The translations under genes and the position numbers were made by a program. Shown piece after piece: positions 6,997-14,028 of a DNA stretch of 14,537 nt. The notes beneath the pieces were generated by a model. That model was not told the DNA's origin and did no database searches. It saw only the letters and a program-made list of their open reading frames with translations. This DNA comes from Chloroflexota bacterium (GTDB taxonomy: Bacteria > Chloroflexota > Anaerolineae > UBA1429). How positions within the stretch are numbered: the stretch's first letter is position 1; every line of letters begins with the position of its first letter. The stretch lies in NCBI GenBank assembly GCA_012515695.1, contig JAAYXX010000242.1:1-14537 (forward strand). Reading direction: 5' to 3'.

Positions 6997-8094
6997 GTGA
7001 GCCAAAGGCAGAGGTGGATCAGGATTATCCTGATCTGTATGGCGCTTTTGGCTGGTGTGGCAACTGTGGGTTGCCAGTCGAGGCAGACATTCGATCAAGA
7101 GGTGCGAGACATCGTAGCGCCCTATCGGTTCAGCTTCCTGGAATGGGAGGTACGCCACATTCTGGGGATCGAACAGCCCCAGCCAACGGCGGCCAGGTCA
7201 TCGGGGCAGGACTGGGACGCGCTGGAAGATGCTTTGAATGCCCAGATCCGCCAGGTGCTCCACGAGATGGGCGTCTGTAACCCGATGGACCCCTACATCA
7301 ACCTGAACGTGTTATTTCCCCCGATATGGTTCAACCTGACCGAGTCTCCCCATCTGCTGATCATTTCGCCCAGGGACAGAATCGAGAGCATTCGGGAGGT
7401 GATGCTGATTCAAGACCTCGACCCGGCAGTCAGGGACGAGATCGAGCAGCGCGTGGAGGTACTGGGCCTCTCGGCGCTGGTCGAGCCACTGGGAGGCTTT
7501 GCCGGGCTGTATCCCTCGCTGGTCGTCCAAGACGCGTCGTTCCCCTTTATCGTCGAAACCATTGTTCACGAGTGGTTCCATCAGTACCTGGCCTTCACGC
7601 CCCTGGGGTTTCGCTATATTCTGGATGTGACCGGCCTGGCGCCAGATTACGAGATTGCGACCATGAACGAGACAGTCGTGAGCATGGTGAGCAAAGAGGT
7701 CACCCAACGCGTGCTAGAGCGCTATTACCCGGCCTATGCCCCCAAAGGGGATGACCAGGAGGCGCGGGAGCCGTCGCCCTTTAGCCAGCACATGCGGCAC
7801 ACTCGCCTGATCGTAGACGCCTTGCTGGCTGACGGGCAGATCGAGGAGGCGGAGCTATTCATGGAGGAGCGGCGGCAAGAGCTGGTATCGCAGGGATACC
7901 AGATTCGCAAACTGAACCAGGCCTATTTCGCATTCTACGGCACGTATGCCGACGAACCCGATTCGGTCAGCCCCATCGGGAGAGATCTGCGCAAACTGCG
8001 AGCCGAGTGCGATTCGGTCACCGAGTTCCTGCATCGGGCCATGCGGATGCCCAGTCGGGAGCATCTGCGAGAGGCTGTCGAGGGAATTCAGTAA
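6997..8094 (+). CDS. Putative exported or lipoprotein zinc metallopeptidase (HExxH), otherwise uncharacterised
   Basis: The 365-residue product starts with a basic stretch (MSQRQRWIR) and a hydrophobic segment (residues 9-24) ending in ATVGC. Cys26 may be a lipidation site, although threonine at -3 makes the lipobox imperfect. In the middle, HEWFHQYL has the HExxH zinc motif at 191-195. NET at 224-226 puts Glu225 30 residues after His195, a plausible third ligand of a gluzincin. The C-terminal third is helical and charged, with LNQAYFAFYGTYADEP at 306-321. Together these suggest an outward-facing zinc peptidase, but no named family is recognised and the substrate is unknown. The GTG start is preferred over the ATG at 6898: it has a strong Shine-Dalgarno and gives a normal signal peptide. 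The upstream 33 codons would put a polar segment before the signal. A DegV gene follows after 60 bases, likely in the same transcript. Confidence 0.7.
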   Translation: MSQRQRWIRIILICMALLAGVATVGCQSRQTFDQEVRDIVAPYRFSFLEWEVRHILGIEQPQPTAARSSGQDWDALEDALNAQIRQVLHEMGVCNPMDPYINLNVLFPPIWFNLTESPHLLIISPRDRIESIREVMLIQDLDPAVRDEIEQRVEVLGLSALVEPLGGFAGLYPSLVVQDASFPFIVETIVHEWFHQYLAFTPLGFRYILDVTGLAPDYEIATMNETVVSMVSKEVTQRVLERYYPAYAPKGDDQEAREPSPFSQHMRHTRLIVDALLADGQIEEAELFMEERRQELVSQGYQIRKLNQAYFAFYGTYADEPDSVSPIGRDLRKLRAECDSVTEFLHRAMRMPSREHLREAVEGIQ

Positions 8095-8154
8095 ACTGGC
8101 AGGTGCTTCTGCGGGTCGCCAATAACCGCTGGCACAGGAAGGATAAGACAAGCT

Positions 8155-9003
8155 ATGAAGCGTATCGCGATTATAACCGACAGCACTTCGGACCTTCCGG
8201 CGGAGATAGTCGAAAGGTATGGGATCATCGTCGTGCCCCTGTACGTGGTCTGGGGGGAAGAGCAATTGCGCGATGGGGTAGACATTGACCACGCCACGTT
8301 CTATGCGCGCCTGCCAGATGACCCCATACACCCCAAGACGTCGCAGCCGTCGCCTCAGGACTTTGCCCAGGCGATTGAGCAGTCAGGGGCGGACGAGGCA
8401 GTCATCTTGACCATCAGTTCCGCCCTGAGCGGCACGATGAACGCAGCCGAGGGGGCGCGGGCGCTGGTGGATGTGCCGGTGCACGTGGTAGACTCGCGGG
8501 CGGTCTCGATGGGGCTGGGCTGGCAGGTAATCATGGCGGCCCGCGCGCTTGAGCGTGGCGGGGACGCGCAGGCAATGATTGCCGCGGCAGCGAGCGTGCG
8601 CGAGCGTCTGACCATGCGCTTTGTGCTGGACACCCTGGAATACTTGCACCGGGGCGGGCGGATTGGCGGGGCGGCCCGATTCCTGGGCACGATGCTACAA
8701 CTCAAGCCGTTGCTGGCTATTGATCAAAAGAGCGGCATGATTGAGGCCGTCGAGCGCACACGCACCCGGCAGCGAGCGGTGCGCCGCCTGCTGGAAGTGG
8801 CCTTTGAGCGGATAGACCTTCAGCAGCCGATCCGGGTGGCTGTGCTCCACACGGCCTGTCTCGATGAGATGCTTGCCTTGCGCGACGAGATTGCGGACAG
8901 GTATCATCCCGTCGAGATTCTATGCAGCGAACTGGGGCCTGTGCTGGGCGTGCATGGGGGCGCAGGGCTACTGGGTATCGGCGTGTTCAATGACCCGGAG
9001 TAA
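8155..9003 (+). CDS. DegV family fatty-acid-binding protein
   Basis: A soluble two-domain protein that binds a fatty acid. In Firmicutes, relatives (FakB) present the fatty acid to the kinase FakA for phosphorylation. The 282 residues have the usual length and all family marks: DSTSDLP (9-15), TSQPS (62-66), the acyl-carboxylate-contacting SSALSGT (88-94), DSRAVSMGLG (113-122), LEYLHRGGRIG (161-171) and GPVLGVHGG near the C-terminus (261-269). The start ATG has AGGAAGGA at 8136-8143, a slightly long 11-base spacing. It follows the HExxH gene by 60 bases on the same strand. No FakA-like DAK-domain kinase is in the window, so a role in exogenous fatty acid use is family knowledge only. It ends before a hairpin shared with the convergent operon. 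Confidence 0.93.
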   Translation: MKRIAIITDSTSDLPAEIVERYGIIVVPLYVVWGEEQLRDGVDIDHATFYARLPDDPIHPKTSQPSPQDFAQAIEQSGADEAVILTISSALSGTMNAAEGARALVDVPVHVVDSRAVSMGLGWQVIMAARALERGGDAQAMIAAAASVRERLTMRFVLDTLEYLHRGGRIGGAARFLGTMLQLKPLLAIDQKSGMIEAVERTRTRQRAVRRLLEVAFERIDLQQPIRVAVLHTACLDEMLALRDEIADRYHPVEILCSELGPVLGVHGGAGLLGIGVFNDPE

Positions 9004-9034
9004 GGGCGGGCAGGTCTGGCAATTCCACAAATAA

Positions 9035-9067
9035 AAGGCACTCCACCACAAGCAGGTGGAGCGCCTT
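9035..9067 (-). terminator. Intrinsic terminator of the right-hand operon (may also act on degV)
   Basis: AAGGCACTCCACC (9035-9047) pairs with GGTGGAGCGCCTT (9055-9067) around a 7-base loop, with one A/C mismatch. Read on the minus strand it is followed by TTTTATTTG, a good U-run, starting about 15 bases after the stop at 9082. On the plus strand the tail (GATCTAT) is poor, so termination is mainly leftward. Confidence 0.8.
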
Positions 9068-9081
9068 GATCTATCGCCAGG

Positions 9082-10248
9082 TCAGTTCGCGCCGTTTTTG
9101 GGCACGGGCTTGACCTGCACAAACTCGCCCTCGCGCACCTGGAAAATGTAGATGGTCTGCTGCTCCAGGTCGCCCTTTTCATCGTAGGCGATAGGGCCAA
9201 CCAGCGATTCGGTCTCTACCTGCCGCAGAGCCTGGGCCACGGCGTTGGCGTCCAGGCTGTTCGCCTGCTTGACTCCCTCTGCCAGGACAGCCAGCGCGCT
9301 ATAGCCCGCCGCGCTATAGGTGCCAGGGTTGCGCGACTCTAGCTCCTGATAAGCCCGCCACCACTCCTCATCGGCCACCACCTCCGAGTCGGGGGTGATG
9401 CCGCTGACATAGGCCCCTTCGGACCACTTGCCCGCGCCGTCAATGAACTCGAACAGGAAACAGCCGTCGCTCGCCTTAAACGTGGCCTCGATGCCCGCCT
9501 CGCGCAGTTCGGGCAGCAGCACATACCCCTCTGTCTCGTACCCCGCCAAAAAGATGGCGTCGGGGTTGGCCTCCTGGATGCGCGGGATAACCGCCGCGTG
9601 GGTGGGCGCGGCCTCCTCGATACCGATCACGTCCACCGGCGGGCGACCCAGCTTTTCCAGGGACTCGACCATCTGCGCCCGCAAACCCTCGCCATATTCA
9701 TTCTCGGCATACACTACGACAATGCGCTGCGCCTGCAGGTCGTTGACGAGAAACTCGGCGTCATACGGCCCCTGGGCGGCATCCGTAGCGTTCACCCGGA
9801 AAAAGTTCTGGTACCCCCCGGCGGTCAAGGCGGGGTCGCTGGCCGTGGGGGTGATGACGATCAGGGGCAAGTCCTTGTAGATTTCCAGGGCCGCCGCGGC
9901 CTGACCGCTGTTATAGTGCCCGATCACTCCCAGCACCCGATCTCCCCGGCGCACAGCGTCAGCGATCTGGTTAGCCACCTGCACCGCCACCTCAGAATCG
10001 GCCTCGTCATCAATGGGAACCACGTTCACGCGGTACCCCAACAGGCCGCCCCGCTTGTTCATCTCTTCAGCGGCCAGGCGGACGCCGCCCACCACCGTTT
10101 GCCCGCCGTCCGCCTGCCACCCCGACAGGGGCACAGCCACATAAACGGTAACGTCGCCCTTGGTGGGCTGGGCGCTGGCGCAGGATGTGAGCAGCAAGGC
10201 GAACAGCAGAGTAAGGCCAAGCAGCAGTCTTGGCATGCATCTAGACAT
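9082..10248 (-). CDS. Branched-chain-amino-acid-type ABC substrate-binding lipoprotein
   Basis: A periplasmic-binding-protein type 1 (Leu/Ile/Val-binding-like) receptor of 388 residues. The signal peptide MSRCMPRLLLGLTLLFALLL ends in LTSC, and Cys23 is the lipidation site, so it would be anchored on the outer face of the membrane. Family features are VAVPLSGWQADGGQTVVGGV (37-56, the N-terminal PBP1 signature), VIGHYNSGQAAAALEIY (108-124), PLIVITPTASDPALT (128-142), RIVVVYAENEYGEGL (175-189) and DAIFLAGYETEGY (230-242). The ATG at 10248 is chosen for GGAGGT at 10259-10264 and for the clean lipoprotein signal. Forty-three more in-frame codons exist upstream, but they overlap the preceding gene. 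It is last in the minus-strand operon, 37 bases after the two-TM coiled-coil gene. No LivHMGF permease or ATPase genes follow, so it is either an orphan receptor or pairs with a transporter elsewhere. Confidence 0.9.
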   Translation of the reverse strand: MSRCMPRLLLGLTLLFALLLTSCASAQPTKGDVTVYVAVPLSGWQADGGQTVVGGVRLAAEEMNKRGGLLGYRVNVVPIDDEADSEVAVQVANQIADAVRRGDRVLGVIGHYNSGQAAAALEIYKDLPLIVITPTASDPALTAGGYQNFFRVNATDAAQGPYDAEFLVNDLQAQRIVVVYAENEYGEGLRAQMVESLEKLGRPPVDVIGIEEAAPTHAAVIPRIQEANPDAIFLAGYETEGYVLLPELREAGIEATFKASDGCFLFEFIDGAGKWSEGAYVSGITPDSEVVADEEWWRAYQELESRNPGTYSAAGYSALAVLAEGVKQANSLDANAVAQALRQVETESLVGPIAYDEKGDLEQQTIYIFQVREGEFVQVKPVPKNGAN

Positions 10249-10258
10249 CGAACTCGGT

Positions 10259-10264
10259 ACCTCC
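10259..10264 (-). promoter_or_regulatory. Ribosome binding site deciding the start at 10248
   Basis: GGAGGT on the minus strand, 10 bases before the ATG at 10248. The spacing is a little long but no other in-frame ATG fits better. Confidence 0.6.
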
Positions 10265-10285
10265 GTGGAGAGTATAGGCATATTC

Positions 10286-11083
10286 CTATGAGCGGCCATA
10301 GACCTGATCCATCGCCTGAATGATGTCCTCAAGGTTCTGGGCCTGATCGTGAATATTCGAGGCCAGATTCTTGGCACCCGAACCGCTGATTTTCTGCGCG
10401 CGAATCGTCTGGAATTGTGAATAGACGCTGCCCAACGCGGCCAGTGTTTGCTCCAGGCTCAGTTCAGCCTGCTGCATCCGGCTCTGCAGGGTCAGCAGGT
10501 TCTCATGCTGGGCCTTTTTGGCGGCCAGGGTCAGGTCAATTTGCTGGCGCGTCTCCAGGTTCTTGGTCGTGTCCGCCGCTTTACGCAGGCTGTCAATGCT
10601 GGCGGGTAGCTCGCGCAGGTCTCGACGTAGCACCTGATCGCGCTCGTAGGTATCCAGCCGTAGCGCCAGGGTAAAGATATGCGCGATCCAGTCAGCCACG
10701 CCGGACGTGCTCTCGCGGAGATGCGTGCGCAGGATACTGGTGGGCGTCGAGGCAATCACCGCCTGAATCTTGTCGCGATACTCCAACGCCTGCTCGACCT
10801 TGGCCCGGTATTTGGGCGTCTTGATCTCCTTGGGGTCAAACTGCTCGCGCACCATCGCGGCGAGTACCCATTGGGCAGTGCGCACGTCGGTGATGCTGGT
10901 GTACACAATAAGCGCCTCTGCGATGCCTCCCAGCACAACCCAATACCACCACTGCCACCCCGGCAGCGGGCTGGGCAGGAAGAAGGCCAGCAGAATGGTC
11001 AGCGCGATAGTTAACGCGCTCTCCAGCCGAAAGAAGGCGTGGGAGACGATCGCCTTGTTGGCGTTTCGCTGCAAATCATCCAT
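10286..11083 (-). CDS. Two-TM membrane protein with a long cytoplasmic coiled coil, unknown function
   Basis: No known family is recognised. The 265-residue product has two hydrophobic helices, about 22-38 and 44-63, joined by a short proline- and tryptophan-containing loop (PSPLPGWQWWYW). A charged helical region of about 200 residues follows. Residues 145-260 carry heptad-like stretches rich in Leu, Gln, Glu and Ala (for example LTLQSRMQQAELSLEQTLAA, 197-216). By the positive-inside rule the coiled coil is probably cytoplasmic. The ATG at 11083 is chosen because it lies 29 bases after the upstream VWA gene and gives a normal amphipathic start. Longer in-frame starts would overlap that gene. 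Its Shine-Dalgarno is weak (GGGG about 11 bases before). Its place between two solute-binding genes suggests it is the membrane or cytoplasmic partner of the extracellular sensor proteins, which is inference. Confidence 0.75.
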   Translation of the reverse strand: MDDLQRNANKAIVSHAFFRLESALTIALTILLAFFLPSPLPGWQWWYWVVLGGIAEALIVYTSITDVRTAQWVLAAMVREQFDPKEIKTPKYRAKVEQALEYRDKIQAVIASTPTSILRTHLRESTSGVADWIAHIFTLALRLDTYERDQVLRRDLRELPASIDSLRKAADTTKNLETRQQIDLTLAAKKAQHENLLTLQSRMQQAELSLEQTLAALGSVYSQFQTIRAQKISGSGAKNLASNIHDQAQNLEDIIQAMDQVYGRS

Positions 11084-11112
11084 TCTCTGTTTACCCCATA
11101 CAGTTCTATCTG

Positions 11113-12780
11113 CTAAAAATACGTCGAAAGAATCTGGTACAGATTGCGAATGGTTTCCGTGTTGGCCTCTCGGGTAAAGCCGCCCGACGCACCGGAGATG
11201 GTTTCCAGCAGTTCGAAATCGGCGTCCGAGCCATACCCGATGCAAAAGACAACCACCGGCACATCCGAATCGGCGGCGCGGTCCAGCTTGTCGCGCAGTT
11301 CCGAGATGCGCGTGCGCGACTGGTTCTCCTTGCCGTCGGTCATAGCAACGATGGCATTGATCCGCTCCGTGTCTTGCAGGTCGCTCAATTTGGTCACGGC
11401 CAGGTCAACGCCATCCAGCAGCGCGGTGTTGCCTCCCGCATACAAGCTGCTCACGGCGTCCTCCAGCCTGTCGCGCCCGTCGCCCAACTGGGTGAGGGGC
11501 ACAACCTCTTGCGCGCTGCTGGAAAACGCAATCAGCCCCACCCGCTCGCGGTCGCTCGGAATCTGGTCGAGGAAGGCTTGCAGGGCAGAGCGCATCTCCT
11601 GCATCTTGCGGCCCTCCATGCTGCCCGAGACATCCACCACCAAATAGATATTCGCCGGTCGCTTGGTAAATAGCCACGCATCCTTGACGACGGCGATCAC
11701 CGACGAGCTAGGAATCTGCAAAGTGGTCTGCGGCTCCGTAGGGTCAACCCCATTGGCCTGGGTGATGGGCGAGTTGGGCGAATCCAACGGGATATTCAGG
11801 TCCGTCGGGCGATAGCCGTGCCGCAAAATCTCCATCTGGGTCTCGCGGCTCAGAAGATAGTCCCGGAACATGCTATACGCCTGGCGCTCGTCGTCGGTGC
11901 GTTCAGGATGCTCGATCAGGGCCAACGGGTGATCTTCCCACAAAGTCCCCTCGATGGGATAGATAGCCACGAGGCGCTGATCGTGAGACAGGTTATGCTG
12001 CACGACCAGTTGCTCCTGAACGATGAACGCATCAAGGTAATCGCGGCCCTGCGCCTCGATCTGTTCCATGACAGCCAACTCGCCCTCGCCATAGTGACTG
12101 ACGGTTTTCTCCAGGCGGGCGACATATTCCAGGGTTGATTCGGCAGTAGCCAGTTCCTTGGTCAGGTCGCGGGTCACATCGGCGCCCGCGTAGAACATCG
12201 CCAGTGTGGTTAGCAGGCCGCTGGCAGTCTGGGTGGAGGGGTGGCTCCACCGAAAGCCCGGCGATTCGGCGGCAGCCAGCAGGTCTTGCCAGCCGATCTG
12301 CTTATCCGGATAGCCCAGGGATGTGGCGACCTCCTCCCACATGGCAATCACTACCGGGCTGACCATATAGCGAGTAGACTCGCCTACCAGATCGCCGCTA
12401 TTCCCACGGTTCTCGGTCCAATAGCGGTCAATCTCGCGCAGCCACACGGACGAGTCGGGGCTAACCGCATGATACTGGTTATCTGCGACCAGTTCCATCA
12501 TCTCGCCGGGTGTAAATCTGGCCGTCTCGATGGTGATACGCTTGCCGTTGGGCAGGCGGGGCTTGGTCTGGTTGAATGAATCGACTAGCTGGTAGAACAC
12601 CTCGGCCTTTTCCGGCGAATGGGCGATCCGCAGCTTGACGTCGCGTGTGCCTCTTTCGCGAGTGAGCAAGCCGACAAGAGCCACCGTAACAACGCACAGC
12701 ACCAGCCCCCCGATCAGGAGGCTGACAAAGATGGCCAGTCCTCGACCGGGGCGGGAACGTGTGGTCCCTCTCTTGGCCAT
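11113..12780 (-). CDS. Membrane-anchored solute-binding domain fused to a von Willebrand factor A domain
   Basis: This 555-residue protein has a basic N-terminus and one TM helix (about 14-40). An extracytoplasmic domain of the bacterial extracellular solute-binding type (SBP_bac_11-like) spans about 47-345, and a C-terminal VWA domain spans about 375-555. The VWA MIDAS metal site is complete: DVSGS with Asp383, Ser385 and Ser387, Thr452 in GGNTALLDG, and Asp482 in TDGKEN. It should therefore bind Mg2+ and a protein ligand. The solute-binding part is paralogous to the preceding gene product; compare DYLLSRETQMEILRHGYRP (307-325). The ATG has CCTCCTC complement (GAGGAGG) at 12788-12794, 7 bases away and overlapping the upstream stop codon region. 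The gap to the upstream gene is 13 bases, which suggests translational coupling. Similar SBP-VWA fusions are known in databases, often near stress-resistance genes, but their function is not settled. Confidence 0.88.
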   Translation of the reverse strand: MAKRGTTRSRPGRGLAIFVSLLIGGLVLCVVTVALVGLLTRERGTRDVKLRIAHSPEKAEVFYQLVDSFNQTKPRLPNGKRITIETARFTPGEMMELVADNQYHAVSPDSSVWLREIDRYWTENRGNSGDLVGESTRYMVSPVVIAMWEEVATSLGYPDKQIGWQDLLAAAESPGFRWSHPSTQTASGLLTTLAMFYAGADVTRDLTKELATAESTLEYVARLEKTVSHYGEGELAVMEQIEAQGRDYLDAFIVQEQLVVQHNLSHDQRLVAIYPIEGTLWEDHPLALIEHPERTDDERQAYSMFRDYLLSRETQMEILRHGYRPTDLNIPLDSPNSPITQANGVDPTEPQTTLQIPSSSVIAVVKDAWLFTKRPANIYLVVDVSGSMEGRKMQEMRSALQAFLDQIPSDRERVGLIAFSSSAQEVVPLTQLGDGRDRLEDAVSSLYAGGNTALLDGVDLAVTKLSDLQDTERINAIVAMTDGKENQSRTRISELRDKLDRAADSDVPVVVFCIGYGSDADFELLETISGASGGFTREANTETIRNLYQILSTYF

Positions 12781-12793
12781 GAGACAACCTCCT

Positions 12794-13975
12794 CTATCGC
12801 TCGTAGACGTTCAGGTCGAACCAACGCAGCAGAGCCAGCAACACTTCCCGGTCGGGGGAGTACATGCGGGTAGAGCGCGGAACCACCGTCATAAAGCCCT
12901 CATCTTGCCACTGAACAAAGGGGCTGTTTTCGCCGTCAATCGCCACTTCGGGGTTGGCCGGGCGCAGGCCGTAGCCAATGGACAACTGCTGAATCTCGGG
13001 CGAGAGAAGATACCGCTCGAACTCGAGCGCGGCATTCTTCTCCTGAGCCGTCGTCTCGTCGCCCATCCAGATGGTGTACGGAAAGTCGAACCAGGTGATG
13101 TATTCCGGGTAGCGCACGACCATCGGTTCCACCCAGCGCGTCTGAATACCGGCCATGTTGGTGATCAGGTCGCTCTCTAGGAGCTGGCCGCCGTCTCCCA
13201 TCGAATAGCCGAACAGTGCCAGGTTCTCCACCGAATAAGACCCCAGGCTGGAAAAGTCGGTAACCGCGCCCATCAGCTCGGCGAGCCACTGCTGAAACTC
13301 GGGATTGGTCACATCCGCGACCTCGATGCGGGTCTTGCCGTAATACTCGCCCGCCGCCGCGACCATCGCCATCAGCCCGCCGACGTTCTTGCGCGGGTTG
13401 GGGACCACCAGCTTGAAATAGCCCCACTCTGGTTCGCCGCCCAGTTCAGGCCAGCCCCCCCTGGTAATCGCCGCGTCGTGAATGTCGCGCCAGGTGACAT
13501 CCTCGCCGAAATGCTCGCGCAGCACCTCATCCCGGCTCTGCCAGATGCCCCAGCAAAAGAGTGAAGTAGCAATAGGCCGGGCGCGGTATTCGCCGCCGGT
13601 CAAAAAGATGTCTCGCCCGCGGCGCTCTTTGTAGGTGGCGTTCACCAACTCTACCAGATAGCGGCTGTCGGGAATCCAGACGGTGGGCAGGGGGTCCATC
13701 TCCTCCCGCTCCCAGCGGCCCATCGCGTCCAGGCCATCCATCGGAATAACGGTCACCTGGATGGGGTTGCCATCCAGCGTATGCCCCTCTGCGTTAAAGC
13801 GGTTGGCAGCCTCGCGCACAAACGGCTCGACGGGCAAAGCCACGACCACCCGCACGTTGAGTGTCTCAGGGGCCTTGAGGGAGGGCACCCCTGTCCTCTG
13901 CAGGATGAAGGAACCGGCTACTACCAGCAGGACGATACCAATCAGGACGAAAAACACCACGCGTGTTTTGGACAT
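12794..13975 (-). CDS. Membrane-anchored extracellular solute-binding protein, paralogue of the SBP-VWA protein
   Basis: A 393-residue protein with an N-terminal TM anchor (about 6-26, no lipobox cysteine) and a type-2 periplasmic-binding fold related to SBP_bac_11. It matches the N-terminal part of the next gene product at several points: WIPDSRYLVEL (100-110) against VSPDSSVWLRE, and RYLLSPEIQQLSIGYGLRP (321-339) against DYLLSRETQMEILRHGYRP. It stops where the VWA domain begins in the longer protein. The ligand is unknown and no permease gene is adjacent. The ATG at 13975 has GAGGAG (13981-13986) 5 bases before it. Two codons upstream an in-frame GTG (13981) overlaps that site and is rejected. 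The upstream coiled-coil gene ends 53 bases away and the VWA fusion begins 13 bases after its stop, so it lies inside an operon. Confidence 0.85.
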   Translation of the reverse strand: MSKTRVVFFVLIGIVLLVVAGSFILQRTGVPSLKAPETLNVRVVVALPVEPFVREAANRFNAEGHTLDGNPIQVTVIPMDGLDAMGRWEREEMDPLPTVWIPDSRYLVELVNATYKERRGRDIFLTGGEYRARPIATSLFCWGIWQSRDEVLREHFGEDVTWRDIHDAAITRGGWPELGGEPEWGYFKLVVPNPRKNVGGLMAMVAAAGEYYGKTRIEVADVTNPEFQQWLAELMGAVTDFSSLGSYSVENLALFGYSMGDGGQLLESDLITNMAGIQTRWVEPMVVRYPEYITWFDFPYTIWMGDETTAQEKNAALEFERYLLSPEIQQLSIGYGLRPANPEVAIDGENSPFVQWQDEGFMTVVPRSTRMYSPDREVLLALLRWFDLNVYER

Positions 13976-13980
13976 CAGCA

Positions 13981-13986
13981 CTCCTC
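13981..13986 (-). promoter_or_regulatory. Ribosome binding site deciding the start at 13975
   Basis: GAGGAG on the minus strand, 5 bases before the ATG at 13975. It overlaps the GTG at 13981, ruling that start out. Confidence 0.65.
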
Positions 13987-14028
13987 GCTTGCAGTCATAT
14001 CACTTGGATACTATACGCGGCAGCATCG

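Noticed and set aside
10249..10377. N-terminal extension of the BCAA-type lipoprotein
   Set aside because: The extension is Arg-rich, overlaps the upstream gene and would bury the lipoprotein signal; GGAGGT precedes the ATG at 10248.
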